64,000 bases of DNA from an uncultured Sterolibacteriaceae bacterium (GTDB lineage: Bacteria > Pseudomonadota > Gammaproteobacteria > Burkholderiales > Rhodocyclaceae), in NCBI GenBank assembly GCA_937888595.1, contig CALARK010000020.1, forward strand, positions 472,519 through 536,518, written 5' to 3'. Made by a program: the position numbers and the translations under genes. The number at the start of each line of letters is the position of its first letter. Position 1 is the first letter of the stretch. The notes under the pieces are model-generated. The model searched no databases, had not been told where the DNA came from, and was given only the letters and a program-made list of their open reading frames with translations. Below, piece after piece: positions 34,771 to 44,008 of the stretch.

Positions 34771-35976
34771 TCAGAACTGGATGCCCGACTTTTCGGCGAC
34801 GGTATGCATGTCCTTGTCGCCGCGACCGGAAAGATTGACGAGCAGGATCTTGTCCTGCGGCAGGGTAGGTGCCAGCCGCGCGGCGTAGGCCAGCGCGTGG
34901 CTCGATTCGAGCGCCGGAATGATGCCCTCGTACTTGCACAGGTCGTGGAAGGCGGCAAGCGCTTCGTCGTCGGTCACCGTCACGTATTCGGCGCGACCGG
35001 AATCCTTGAGCCACGCGTGCTCCGGGCCGACGCCAGGATAGTCGAGTCCGGCGGAAATCGAGTGTGTCTCGATGATCTGGCCGTTGTCGTCCTGCAGCAG
35101 GTAGGTACGGTTGCCGTGGAGCACACCGGGCCGACCCATCGTCAGCGAGGCGGCGTGGCGGCCGGACGGCAGGCCGTGGCCGGCGGCCTCGACGCCCACC
35201 AGCTTCACCTCGTAATGCGGGATGTAGTCGTAGAAGATGCCCATGGCGTTCGAGCCGCCGCCGACGCAGGCGATGACCTGGTCGGGCTGCCGTCCCGCCA
35301 GCGCCGACATTTGCCCGATGCACTCGCGGCCGATGACGGCCTGAAAGTCGCGTACCAGCATGGGGTACGGATGCGGACCGGCCACCGTGCCAATGATGTA
35401 GAAGGTGTTACCGACGTTCGTCACCCAGTCGCGCATCGCCTCGTTGAGCGCATCCTTGAGCGTCTTCGAGCCGGATTCGACCGGCACCACCTTCGCCCCG
35501 AGCAGCTTCATGCGATAGACGTTCGCCGCCTGGCGCTTGACGTCCTCGCTACCCATGTAGACAACGCATTCCATGCCGTAGCGCGCCGCCACCGTGGCCG
35601 TCGCCACGCCGTGCTGTCCCGCGCCGGTTTCAGCAATCACGCGGGGTTTGCCCATGCGGCGGGCCAGCAGCGCCTGTCCGATGCAGTTGTTGATCTTGTG
35701 GGCGCCGGTGTGGTTGAGGTCCTCACGCTTGAGGAAAACCTGCGCGCCTCCAAGCACCTCCGACCAGCGCTTGGCATGGTAGATCGGGCTGGGACGGCCG
35801 ACGTAGTGGGCCAGTTCGTACTCGAATTCCGCCCGAAAGGCTGGATCGGCCTGCGCTGCCGCATAGGCAGCCTCCAGTTCCGCCAGCGCGGGAATCAGGG
35901 TTTCGGCGACAAAAATGCCACCATATTGTCCGAAGTGCCCCTTAGCATCGGGCAACGTGTATTTATCCAACGGCAT
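34771..35976 (-). CDS. trpB: Tryptophan synthase beta chain
   Basis: Joins indole and serine to tryptophan with PLP. It has 401 residues: the PLP lysine in HTGAHKINN near 88, GAGQHGVATATVAA, and the phosphate loop GGGSNAMG near 237. Just before that loop the gene reads GQMSALAGRQPD, encoded by DNA matching 26 of 29 bases of the dispersed repeat but in another frame and without length change to the family alignment as I remember it. Its first 14 bases overlap the end of trpF. Confidence 0.97.
   Translation of the reverse strand: MPLDKYTLPDAKGHFGQYGGIFVAETLIPALAELEAAYAAAQADPAFRAEFEYELAHYVGRPSPIYHAKRWSEVLGGAQVFLKREDLNHTGAHKINNCIGQALLARRMGKPRVIAETGAGQHGVATATVAARYGMECVVYMGSEDVKRQAANVYRMKLLGAKVVPVESGSKTLKDALNEAMRDWVTNVGNTFYIIGTVAGPHPYPMLVRDFQAVIGRECIGQMSALAGRQPDQVIACVGGGSNAMGIFYDYIPHYEVKLVGVEAAGHGLPSGRHAASLTMGRPGVLHGNRTYLLQDDNGQIIETHSISAGLDYPGVGPEHAWLKDSGRAEYVTVTDDEALAAFHDLCKYEGIIPALESSHALAYAARLAPTLPQDKILLVNLSGRGDKDMHTVAEKSGIQF
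35286..35314 (-). repeat. KVG-like sequence in trpB (26 of 29 bases, other frame)
   Basis: Three mismatches to the reference copy. The trpB frame is shifted relative to KVGAGGTA, so the protein reads MSALAGRQP. No insertion in TrpB is apparent; it may be a conversion event, or a chance match within a conserved gene. Confidence 0.55.
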
Positions 35977-36592
35977 CTGCTGTTCTCACCGCCGCGATGA
36001 ATGCGGCTATCTTGTCTGCATCCTTGATTCCCTTGCGGGCTTCCACGCCACTGCTGACATCGACGGCCCAAGGGTGCAGCTTATTGATCGCTTCGACGAC
36101 GTTATCGGCATGAAGCCCACCGGAAAGCACCATCGGCACAGGCAATCCGGCCGGCACCAGCGTCCAGTCGAACGACTGCCCGACACCGCCGTAGGCCTCT
36201 ACCCAGGCGTCCAGCAACAGTCCCTGGGCCCCCGGATGAGCGCGCGCGAATTCTAGCAGATCGACCCCGGGCCGAACCCGGGCCGCCTTGAGATAGGGCC
36301 GGCCGAACTGCTCGCAATAACGGGCATCCTCGTCGCCGTGGAACTGCAACAGATCGAGCGGAACCGCTGCGAGGGTCACCCGCACATCTTCGGCCGACGC
36401 ATTGACGAACAGGCCGACCCGGGTCACGAAAGGCGGCACGCGCGCCGCAAGATCAGCCGCCACCTCCAGTGACAGGCAACGCGGACTGGGAGGATAGAAG
36501 ACGAAACCGATGGCATCAGCCCCTGCCCGGATTGCGGCGGCAAGGTCTTCAGGACGGGTAATGCCGCAGATCTTGATACGGGTCCGGTGCAT
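35963..36592 (-). CDS. trpF: Phosphoribosylanthranilate isomerase
   Basis: An Amadori rearrangement step of tryptophan synthesis. A TIM barrel of 209 residues: the general-base cysteine in KICGITRPED, GFVFYPPSPR, LQFHGDE, and the terminal DVSSGVEARKGIKD with the acid aspartate. The ATG at 36592 is chosen (MHRTRIKICG), two bases after truA's stop. The end overlaps trpB's start by 14 bases. Confidence 0.97.
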   Translation of the reverse strand: MHRTRIKICGITRPEDLAAAIRAGADAIGFVFYPPSPRCLSLEVAADLAARVPPFVTRVGLFVNASAEDVRVTLAAVPLDLLQFHGDEDARYCEQFGRPYLKAARVRPGVDLLEFARAHPGAQGLLLDAWVEAYGGVGQSFDWTLVPAGLPVPMVLSGGLHADNVVEAINKLHPWAVDVSSGVEARKGIKDADKIAAFIAAVRTADAVG

Positions 36593-36593
36593 C

Positions 36594-37397
36594 TCAGGGG
36601 ATCGGCAAACAGGGATCGCCAGATGATACGCCCACCATGTCCGGGAGGCCCCAGCACGCATCGTAGGCGACACCCGCCAGGTAAAGGCCGTGCGGCGAGA
36701 AGGTCGGTGCGGCGGCACGCCTGTCACGCATCGCCAGCAACTCTGCCATCCAGCCGGCCGGCTGCCGGCCCATGCCCACATAGACCAGCGCGCCGACGAG
36801 ATTGCGCACCATATGATGAAGGAAGGCATTGGCAGTGCAGTCGAAATGGAACATATCCCCCGTGCGGCCGATCTCGAAACGATGCATCGTCTTCACGGGC
36901 GACTTCGCCTGACACTCCGCCGCCCGAAATGAGGAAAAGTCGTGCTCGCCGATCAGGCAGGTGGCCGCGGCCTGCATGGCTTTCAGATCGAGCGGCTGAT
37001 GACACCAGCCCACGCGGCCCGACAGCAAGCCCGGACGCGTACTGCGGTTGAGCAGGAGGTAGCGGTAGCTGCGTGCGCGCGCCGAAAAGCGCGCATGGAA
37101 ATCCTCGCCCACCGGCTGCGCCCAACGCACCGCCACCCGAGGTGGCAGATGTGCATTCACGCCGCGCACCCAGGCTGTCGGCGAGCGCACCACGCACGTG
37201 TCGAAATGCACTACCTGGGCCAGCGCATGAACACCGGCATCGGTACGACCGGCACAGACGACACGTATGGGTGAAGCTGAAGCTGCGATGGCCGACAGGG
37301 CGGCCTCGAGGGCATCCTGCACGGTATGGCCGCCCGGCTGCGACTGCCAGCCGCAAAACCCGGCGCCATCGTATTCGAGTCCAAGAGCAAATTTCAT
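36594..37397 (-). CDS. truA: tRNA pseudouridine(38-40) synthase
   Basis: Makes pseudouridine at positions 38-40 of the anticodon arm. It has 267 residues; the catalytic aspartate lies in CAGRTDAGVHA, followed by NAHLPPRVAVRW, FHARFSARARSYRYLL and FHFDCTANAFLHHMVRNLVG. The start is the ATG at 37397 (MKFALGLEYDG); the frame upstream adds only six residues. The conserved fimV-truA-trpF order is interrupted by a membrane-protein gene. Confidence 0.96.
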   Translation of the reverse strand: MKFALGLEYDGAGFCGWQSQPGGHTVQDALEAALSAIAASASPIRVVCAGRTDAGVHALAQVVHFDTCVVRSPTAWVRGVNAHLPPRVAVRWAQPVGEDFHARFSARARSYRYLLLNRSTRPGLLSGRVGWCHQPLDLKAMQAAATCLIGEHDFSSFRAAECQAKSPVKTMHRFEIGRTGDMFHFDCTANAFLHHMVRNLVGALVYVGMGRQPAGWMAELLAMRDRRAAAPTFSPHGLYLAGVAYDACWGLPDMVGVSSGDPCLPIP

Positions 37398-37398
37398 G

Positions 37399-37989
37399 TC
37401 ACGACAGAAATGCAATGACCAGCATTGCCAGCAGCATGGAGCCGATCAACCACCGGTCCGATACGCTGACAGGCGGCAGCTGCAGACGCACGGTCCCGCC
37501 CCCCTCTTCGGCTACTGTCATGGACAGCCAGCTACGCCAATCGATTTTTTCCTTCCGCTCGACTTGGTCGAGCACCAGCATCAGCCGCACGACAGTCCTG
37601 TCCCGGATACCGAGCCCGCCGAGCAAAACGTAGAGTCCCGCCAGCAACCCTTGCGTCCCGATTCGTTCGTGCACCATGGCCAGGCTCGTCAGCAGTGCGA
37701 CCAGACGCCCCAGATGCGCTCCGGCATGCTCCAGCCCCTCACGCGTCATACCGACGCCCCCTGCCAGACCGGTCAGATATTCGCCCGGTGTGAAGAACAG
37801 GAACAGGACGGCCAGGGACAGCAACAACCAGCGCGAACGGTACAGAAGATTACGGCTGCGGCGCGGCGCGAATATCAGGGATGCCGGCATACAAACCGCG
37901 GCGACGGCCATGGCAACGGCAGCAGAGGCCCATTGCAGCATGAATGCGAAACTGCCCCAGATCACCAGCACGGCAGCCGGATGCAACAT
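37399..37989 (-). CDS. Membrane protein, possibly ECF/CbiQ-type T component
   Basis: A protein of about 196 residues with five or six hydrophobic segments and a basic loop (PRRSRNLLYRSRW). The middle (FFTPGEYL..., MTREGLEHAGAHLGRLVALLTSLAMV) loosely resembles CbiQ/EcfT transmembrane proteins, but no ABC ATPase or S component is nearby, so the function is open. ATG at 37989 is chosen; a GTG at 38016 in frame would lie inside a hairpin. It sits between fimV and truA. Confidence 0.6.
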   Translation of the reverse strand: MLHPAAVLVIWGSFAFMLQWASAAVAMAVAAVCMPASLIFAPRRSRNLLYRSRWLLLSLAVLFLFFTPGEYLTGLAGGVGMTREGLEHAGAHLGRLVALLTSLAMVHERIGTQGLLAGLYVLLGGLGIRDRTVVRLMLVLDQVERKEKIDWRSWLSMTVAEEGGGTVRLQLPPVSVSDRWLIGSMLLAMLVIAFLS

Positions 37990-38003
37990 CGTAGAAGAAA
38001 CGG

Positions 38004-38026
38004 GTGCCACGGTCACACCGTGGCAC
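38004..38026. terminator. Perfect 10-bp hairpin after fimV
   Basis: GTGCCACGGT and ACCGTGGCAC pair perfectly around a 3-base loop, starting six bases after the fimV stop. On the minus strand it is followed by CCGTTTCTTC, not a clean U-run, so it may be a weak terminator, an RNA-stabilising end or a processing site. Confidence 0.5.
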
Positions 38027-38031
38027 TACCG

Positions 38032-41000
38032 TCAGACGTCGAGTTGATCGAGGCGCGTGCGCGCAAGTGCCTGCTGGGCAGGACTGCCCTCGTTGAGCAC
38101 TTCGTTGAGCAGTTCCCGCGCCCCTTCACGATCACCCATCTCCTCGTAGGCCTGGGCCAGTTCAAGCTTGGTAGCCACCTCGGGATCGTCGGTAGCATCG
38201 ACACTATCAGCTGCCGAATCGGCGGACTTCTCTTCGGCATCCAGAGAAATATCCACTTGGGATGGCACTGCCGCATCGTCTTCGCTCACTGCCGGCATAT
38301 CGGCATCCAGATCCAGATCGAGCGCCGGCAGGTCGATATCCGCTTGCCCGGCATCAGGCAACTCGATCTCAGGAAGAACCAGATCGGCATCAGCAAGCCC
38401 TGCGCCCGTGCTTGCAGGCAGACCGACCGGCGCATCCAGATCGAGACTGATCTCTGAGAGACCGAAATCCTCAACGGCCGGCACCTCGGCAGGTGACGAA
38501 GCCGCCGCATCCAACCCCGCCTCTTCGTCTGCGCCGAGATCGAAGTCCAGGCCCGCACCCGCCACATCTCCCATTTCCGGCTCAGGAGCGGCCTCTGGCG
38601 TGTCCGGCGTCATTATCGCCACGGGCTCAGCTTCCTCAACCGCGTGGGTGGCGGCAATCTCTTCCGCAGCCCCCGCATCGAGATCAAGCCCGAGATCGAA
38701 GTCCACTTCGTTGCCTGTGGAATCATCCACCGGCGTTGCGCGAACAGCTTCATTCCCCGCCGCTGCGGCAAACTCACTGGCCAGAGCGTCATCCAGAGAG
38801 AAATCGATCGCATTGCTATCGACATCCGTCGCGTCTTCGGACGACATTGCCGCCGTATCGACCGGCGGAATTTCTTCGGCCGCAACCGGTGCCGGCTCGG
38901 GGACGCTGGGCGTGCCGAGATCGAAGTCGAAATCAAGGCTCATCGCCTCTTCGGCTGGCTTGGGCTGTGCTGCGACCTCAGCCGTCGCGATCGCTGCCGG
39001 CATGCTGGTCGTCCCGAGATCGAGATCGAAATCAAGCGAAGCGACCTCGTCCTCCACCGGAGCGGCGGGGGGAACGACCGCAGTCGCTGCCGGCGGCGCC
39101 TGCATCACGCCCTCGGCCGCGGGCGGCACTGCCTCCATAGGCTGTTCAGCCATCGGTTCCGCTTCAGGAGCCGATGCGACGGCATCGAGTTCAGGGGCAT
39201 GAGCAAACAGAGCACCCGCCACACCCAGATCGCGCGCGAGCAAGATGGCCCGTTCCCACTCCGGTCCCTGTCCGCGACTCAGTGCGTGCAGTTCTTGGGC
39301 AGCTGCTTCGAATTTCGCCGCATCCTTGCGATTGGCATACAACTCCATCAATTTGAGATGAATGGCGCTGCGGCCCGGATCCGACTTCAGCCCTTCGAGC
39401 AGGATCTCCTCCGCCTGGCCATCGCGGCCATAAGCCATCAGGACATCGGCTTCAGCGACCGGATCGGCGCTTTCTTCGGTCGTCAGCGCTCCTTGGCTGA
39501 AGTCGCCGAGAATCGAGACATCGTCCGCGGGTTCGGGAAGCGAGACGACGCTGCCTGGCTCGGCTGCCTTCGCCGGCTCGGGCTCGGCGAGGAAACTTGG
39601 AGTTTCCGGCAAGGCCACTTCCTGCTCCGGTGCTTTTGCTTGTTTTTTCCTGCGCCATGCATTGAAGCCGAGATAGCCCAGCAGGAGAGCGATCAATCCG
39701 CCTCCGCCAAAAACCAGTTCCGGGTTTTCCGCAATGAAATCAGGCTCGGGCGGCGGCGGAGGCGGGGCCGGTTTCTTGACCTCCGGCTTCGGAGATGGCG
39801 GCGGCGGCTTGGGAGCAGGTGCAGCGGCCGCTGGCGCCGGTGCGGGTTCGGCGGCCTTGGGAGCCTCGACAGGCGCCGTAACGGTAACCTCTGGCTTTTT
39901 CTGTTCGGTGGCGGCTGGTGCCGGGATTGCAGCTTGCGCCTGCTGCTGCGCCTGTGCCCCTGCCTGGCTCTTCAGTTCGGCCAGGCGCTTCAGGCCCTCG
40001 AGATTCTTTTCAAGCTGGGCAATACGCTCCGAAGCCTCTCGCAAGGCCTTGTCGCGTGCGATCAATTCTTCTTCGAGACGCCCCTTGTCGATGCCTGCAG
40101 CCTGTTTTGCTGACTCCGTACGCGACACTTCCAGCTTGTCGGTCTTCGGTGCTGGAGGTGCTTTTTGTTCGATCTGCGGTTTTATCCTGCCGCTTGCCGA
40201 CTGCTGCGGCTCGGGTGCTGATGCCGGCGCTGCCGTGGCCGCTTCGGCCAGACGACGACGGTAGGCATTGAAGTCCGCAGCCTGGCTGACGATCATTCGC
40301 CGCGCTTCGCCCGGATCCACCCGCGCAACCGCTTCCTCTGCCGGCAACTTGAGAATCTTGCCTGCCCGCAACCGGTTCATGTTGTCGCCGATGAAGGCTT
40401 CACGGTTGCCGTTGAACAGCGCCACCAGCATCTGGTCGAGACTGACTGATTCGGGTTTGTATTCGCGGGCGATCTTGTTCAGCGTATCGCCCGTCTTGAC
40501 CTTCACTTCGCCGGTATCGCGGGCGGGCGCAGTGGCACGCGGCGCCATCACGGCGGTCACCGGCCGGCTGGCCGGGGACGACGACTCGCTGGCCCTGGCC
40601 GCCGGTGAGGACGGTGCGACCACCGAGGCCGGCTTGGCGACCTGCAGCATTTCGGGCGGATCGAGCAGGAAGGTGTACTCCCGCACCATGCGGCCCGCCG
40701 TCCAGTTCAGTTCGACGAGGAAATGCAGGAACGGCTCGTTGAGCGGCGCATCAGTCGTCAGACGGAGCACCGGTTGGCCGGCAGGGGATTGACCGACTTT
40801 TATGCGCAGGCCGGTCAGGGCCGGCATGAACTCGATGCCTGCATCCTGAAAGGCCTGGTGGGATGCCAGCTTCGCCGAAAGCCCGCCGAGTTCCTCGGCG
40901 GTCGCGCTTAGGCTGACTTCCGCATTCAGGGGCTGGCCAATGGCCGAATACACCGTGAGCTTGCCCAAGCCGGCCGCCTGGGCTCCGAAAACGGAACCCA

Positions 41001-41055
41001 GTAGCGCGACGAGCAATGACGTTTTGAATATCGAAGATTTGTCGGGTTTATTCAC
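38032..41055 (-). CDS. fimV: FimV/HubP-type pole-organising protein
   Basis: A 1007-residue inner-membrane hub needed for polar localisation, type IV pilus assembly or twitching in relatives. Signal peptide about 1-27, N-terminal FimV domain (LGKLTVYSAIGQPLNAEVSLSA), LysM peptidoglycan-binding domain near 185-235 (KTGDTLNKIAREYKPE), coiled coil, membrane helix near 445, then a long acidic, repetitive cytoplasmic part (many LDFDLDLG-type segments) and a C-terminal FimV/TPR motif (KLELAQAYEEMGDREGARELL). It starts with GTG at 41055. Its gene order before truA/trpF is conserved. Confidence 0.93.
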   Translation of the reverse strand: MNKPDKSSIFKTSLLVALLGSVFGAQAAGLGKLTVYSAIGQPLNAEVSLSATAEELGGLSAKLASHQAFQDAGIEFMPALTGLRIKVGQSPAGQPVLRLTTDAPLNEPFLHFLVELNWTAGRMVREYTFLLDPPEMLQVAKPASVVAPSSPAARASESSSPASRPVTAVMAPRATAPARDTGEVKVKTGDTLNKIAREYKPESVSLDQMLVALFNGNREAFIGDNMNRLRAGKILKLPAEEAVARVDPGEARRMIVSQAADFNAYRRRLAEAATAAPASAPEPQQSASGRIKPQIEQKAPPAPKTDKLEVSRTESAKQAAGIDKGRLEEELIARDKALREASERIAQLEKNLEGLKRLAELKSQAGAQAQQQAQAAIPAPAATEQKKPEVTVTAPVEAPKAAEPAPAPAAAAPAPKPPPPSPKPEVKKPAPPPPPPEPDFIAENPELVFGGGGLIALLLGYLGFNAWRRKKQAKAPEQEVALPETPSFLAEPEPAKAAEPGSVVSLPEPADDVSILGDFSQGALTTEESADPVAEADVLMAYGRDGQAEEILLEGLKSDPGRSAIHLKLMELYANRKDAAKFEAAAQELHALSRGQGPEWERAILLARDLGVAGALFAHAPELDAVASAPEAEPMAEQPMEAVPPAAEGVMQAPPAATAVVPPAAPVEDEVASLDFDLDLGTTSMPAAIATAEVAAQPKPAEEAMSLDFDFDLGTPSVPEPAPVAAEEIPPVDTAAMSSEDATDVDSNAIDFSLDDALASEFAAAAGNEAVRATPVDDSTGNEVDFDLGLDLDAGAAEEIAATHAVEEAEPVAIMTPDTPEAAPEPEMGDVAGAGLDFDLGADEEAGLDAAASSPAEVPAVEDFGLSEISLDLDAPVGLPASTGAGLADADLVLPEIELPDAGQADIDLPALDLDLDADMPAVSEDDAAVPSQVDISLDAEEKSADSAADSVDATDDPEVATKLELAQAYEEMGDREGARELLNEVLNEGSPAQQALARTRLDQLDV

Positions 41056-41161
41056 GATGCCTCCCCGCCGGGGATCTGTTATCCGGTATTCAAAATAACA
41101 TCATAGGGTTAATGGCGCAAGCTCAACCTTTGCCTCAATTTACGCCGGCTACGCAACTGTC

Positions 41162-42283
41162 TTATCCGAGCAATATCCGCAACATGCGGCGCAAGGGCTC
41201 CGCAGCCCCCCACAGCAACTGATCGCCGCAAGTGAAAGCACCGAGATATTCCGGACCCATCGCCATCTTGTGCAGGCGACCGACAGGCACGGTCAGCGTC
41301 CCGGTGACAGCCGCTGGCGTCAACTCGCGCTCGGAAATCTCGCGCTCGTTCGGCACCAGTTTCACCCAGTCGTTGGCCTTGGCGATGATGTCGCCGACCT
41401 CGTCCAACGGCACGTCCTTCTTCAGCTTGATGGTCAGGCCCTGCGAATGGCAACGCATCGCACCGACGCGCACGCACAACCCGTCGATGGGGATACTGCC
41501 GGGCGAGCGGAATGCCGGCTTGCCGAGGATCTTGTTGCACTCGGCACCGCCCTTCCACTCCTCCTTCGACTGGCCGTTATCGACCGGCACGTCGATCCAC
41601 GGGATCAGGCTGCCGGCGAGCGGCACGCCGCGGAAATTTTTCGTCGGGAAGCTGGATGCGCGCATCGTTTCGGCCACCTTGCGGTCGATATCGAGGATCG
41701 CCGAGGCGGGATCGGCCAGTTCGGCCTTCACGGCATCGTGCAACGTGCCCATCTGGGACAGCAGCTCGCGCATGTTCTGCGCACCGGCACCGGAGGCGGC
41801 CTGGTAGGTCATGGCGGAAATCCACTCGACCAGATCGGCGCGGAACAGTCCACCGAGGCCCATCAGCATCAGCGAGACGGTGCAGTTGCCACCGATGTAG
41901 TTCTTGACGCCCTTGGCCAGGCCGGCCTTGATGACGTCGAGGTTGACCGGGTCAAGGATGATGATGGCATCGTCGGCCATGCGCAGCGACGAGGCGGCAT
42001 CGATCCAGTACCCGTTCCAGCCGGCGGCGCGCAGCGGACCGAAAACCTCCTTGGTGTAGTCGCCGCCCTGGCAGGTGATGACGACGTCCATCTGCTTGAG
42101 GGCCTCGATGTCCTTCGCGTCCTTCAGCGGTGCGCCGCCGGCCTCGGCTGGCCCCTGGCCCCCGACATTCGAGGTGGTAAAAAACACCGGCTCGATCAGG
42201 GAAAAATCCCCCTCCTCGCGCATGCGCTGCATCAGCACCGAACCGACCATGCCGCGCCAACCGACCAGACCTACCTTCTTCAT
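41162..42283 (-). CDS. asd: Aspartate-semialdehyde dehydrogenase
   Basis: Reduces aspartyl phosphate to the semialdehyde feeding lysine, threonine, methionine and diaminopimelate. The 373 residues begin MKKVGLVGWRGMVGSVLMQRM (NADP site); the catalytic cysteine lies in GGNCTVSLMLMGLGGL near 135, and the histidine in the segment VRVGAMRCHSQGLT. It is of the Gram-negative long type. It follows leuB by 21 bases; fimV follows 106 bases downstream with no clear terminator between. Confidence 0.97.
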   Translation of the reverse strand: MKKVGLVGWRGMVGSVLMQRMREEGDFSLIEPVFFTTSNVGGQGPAEAGGAPLKDAKDIEALKQMDVVITCQGGDYTKEVFGPLRAAGWNGYWIDAASSLRMADDAIIILDPVNLDVIKAGLAKGVKNYIGGNCTVSLMLMGLGGLFRADLVEWISAMTYQAASGAGAQNMRELLSQMGTLHDAVKAELADPASAILDIDRKVAETMRASSFPTKNFRGVPLAGSLIPWIDVPVDNGQSKEEWKGGAECNKILGKPAFRSPGSIPIDGLCVRVGAMRCHSQGLTIKLKKDVPLDEVGDIIAKANDWVKLVPNEREISERELTPAAVTGTLTVPVGRLHKMAMGPEYLGAFTCGDQLLWGAAEPLRRMLRILLG

Positions 42284-42304
42284 GATTACCGTTCCTATCG
42301 TTGA

Positions 42305-43357
42305 TTACAGTGCGGCCAGAACCGCATCGCCCATTTCCCTCGTGCCGACCTTCTTCATGCCGGCCTCGTAAATATCGCCGGTTCGGAAGCCCTGCGCCAG
42401 CACTTTCTTTACCGCCGTCTCGATCCGCTGCGCCGCCGCCTCCTGATTGAAGGTATAGCGCAACATCATCGCCGCCGACAGGATCGTCGCCAGCGGATTG
42501 GCCACGCCCTTGCCGGCGATATCCGGTGCGGAGCCGTGGCTGGGCTCGTAGAGGCCCTTGTTCTTCTCGTCGAGCGAGGCCGAGGGCAGCATGCCGATCG
42601 AGCCGGTGAGCATCGAGGCCTCGTCGGAGAGGATGTCGCCGAACATGTTGCCGGTGACCATCACGTCGAACTGCTTGGGCGCCTTGACGAGCTGCATCGC
42701 GGCGTTATCCACCAGCATGTGGGTCAGCTCGACATCCGGGTACTCCTTGGCCACCTCGATGGCGACGTCGCGCCAGAGCTGGGTGCACTCGAGCACGTTC
42801 ATCTTGTCGACCGAGCAGACCTTCTTGTTGCGCTTGCGAGCCGCCTCGAAGGCGACGCGCAGGATGCGACGGATCTCGCTCTCGGTGTAGTGCATGGTGT
42901 TGAAGCCGAAGCGTTCGCCGTTGCGCATCTCAATGCCGCGCGGCTGGCCGAAGTAGATGTCGCCGGTCAGTTCGCGCACGATCAGGATGTCGAGACCCGC
43001 CACCACCTCGGGCTTCAGCGTCGAGGCATTGGCGAGTTCGGGATAGAGGATCGCCGGGCGCAGGTTGGCGAACAGGCCGAGGTCCTTGCGGATGCGCAGC
43101 AGGCCGCGCTCGGGGCGCAGCTCGCGCGGGTTGTTGTCCCACTGCGGGCCGCCGACAGCGCCGAGCAGCACGGCGTCAGCCTCCTTGGCAAGCTTCTGCG
43201 TCGCCTCGGGAAACGGGTCCTTGGCCGCATCGATGGCGCAGCCGCCGAGCAGAGCCTCTTCCATTTCCATTTTCAAGTCGAGCGCTTTCAGCACACGCAC
43301 CGCTTCGGCGGTGATTTCAGGGCCGATGCCGTCGCCCGGCAGAACGCAAATCTTCAT
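42305..43357 (-). CDS. leuB: 3-isopropylmalate dehydrogenase
   Basis: Oxidative decarboxylation in leucine synthesis. It has 350 residues: MKICVLPGDGIGPEITAEAVRVL, GAVGGPQWDN, ERGLLRIRKDLGLFANLRP, VDKMNVLECTQLWRDV and GSAPDIAGKGVANPLATILSAAMMLR. The start at 43357 is supported by the family N-terminus; the frame upstream is not used. leuD lies 10 bases upstream; asd follows. Confidence 0.97.
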   Translation of the reverse strand: MKICVLPGDGIGPEITAEAVRVLKALDLKMEMEEALLGGCAIDAAKDPFPEATQKLAKEADAVLLGAVGGPQWDNNPRELRPERGLLRIRKDLGLFANLRPAILYPELANASTLKPEVVAGLDILIVRELTGDIYFGQPRGIEMRNGERFGFNTMHYTESEIRRILRVAFEAARKRNKKVCSVDKMNVLECTQLWRDVAIEVAKEYPDVELTHMLVDNAAMQLVKAPKQFDVMVTGNMFGDILSDEASMLTGSIGMLPSASLDEKNKGLYEPSHGSAPDIAGKGVANPLATILSAAMMLRYTFNQEAAAQRIETAVKKVLAQGFRTGDIYEAGMKKVGTREMGDAVLAAL

Positions 43358-43367
43358 GTCGTTTTTC

Positions 43368-44006
43368 CTATGCAAACAACCAGGGTTGCTCGATACGACG
43401 CTTCGCCTCGAACGCCTTGATTTCATCGGCATGACGCAGCGTCAGGCCGATATCGTCCCAACCGTTGAGCAGACACTCCTTGCGGAAGGGATCGACGTCG
43501 AAGCCGAGCACCTTGCCGTCCGGCCGCGTCACGATCTGGGCGGCGAGGTCGATCTTCAAGCGGTAGCCCGGCGTCGCGGCGACCTGGGCGAACAGCGCAT
43601 CGATCTCGGCAGGCGGGAGCTTGATCGGCAGCAGGCCGTTCTTGAAGCTGTTGTTGTAGAAGATGTCGGCGAAGCTCGTGCCGACCAGCGCGCGGAAGCC
43701 GTAGTCTTCCAGCGCCCAGGGCGCGTGCTCGCGCGAGGAACCGCAGCCGAAGTTGTCGCGCGTCAGCAGGATCGATGCGCCCTGATAGCGCGCTTGGTTC
43801 AGCACGAAGTCGGGGTTGGCGGGACGGCGACTGTTGTCCATGCCCGGCTCGCCACGGTCGAGGTAGCGCCATTCGTCGAAGGCGTTCGGGCCGAAGCCGG
43901 AGCGCTTGATCGACTTGAGAAACTGCTTGGGGATGATCGCGTCGGTATCGACGTTGGCGCGGTCGAGCGGCGCGACGAGTCCGTCCAGTTGGGTGAAGGC
44001 GCGCAT
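43368..44006 (-). CDS. leuD: 3-isopropylmalate dehydratase small subunit
   Basis: Partner of LeuC in isomerising 2- to 3-isopropylmalate. It has 212 residues: RANVDTDAIIPKQFLKSI at the start, LLTRDNFGCGSSREHAPWAL and FADIFYNNSFKNGLLPI. It follows the entericidin gene by two bases, so all of leuC-ecn-leuD-leuB-asd is probably one transcript. Confidence 0.97.
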   Translation of the reverse strand: MRAFTQLDGLVAPLDRANVDTDAIIPKQFLKSIKRSGFGPNAFDEWRYLDRGEPGMDNSRRPANPDFVLNQARYQGASILLTRDNFGCGSSREHAPWALEDYGFRALVGTSFADIFYNNSFKNGLLPIKLPPAEIDALFAQVAATPGYRLKIDLAAQIVTRPDGKVLGFDVDPFRKECLLNGWDDIGLTLRHADEIKAFEAKRRIEQPWLFA

Positions 44007-44008
44007 TG

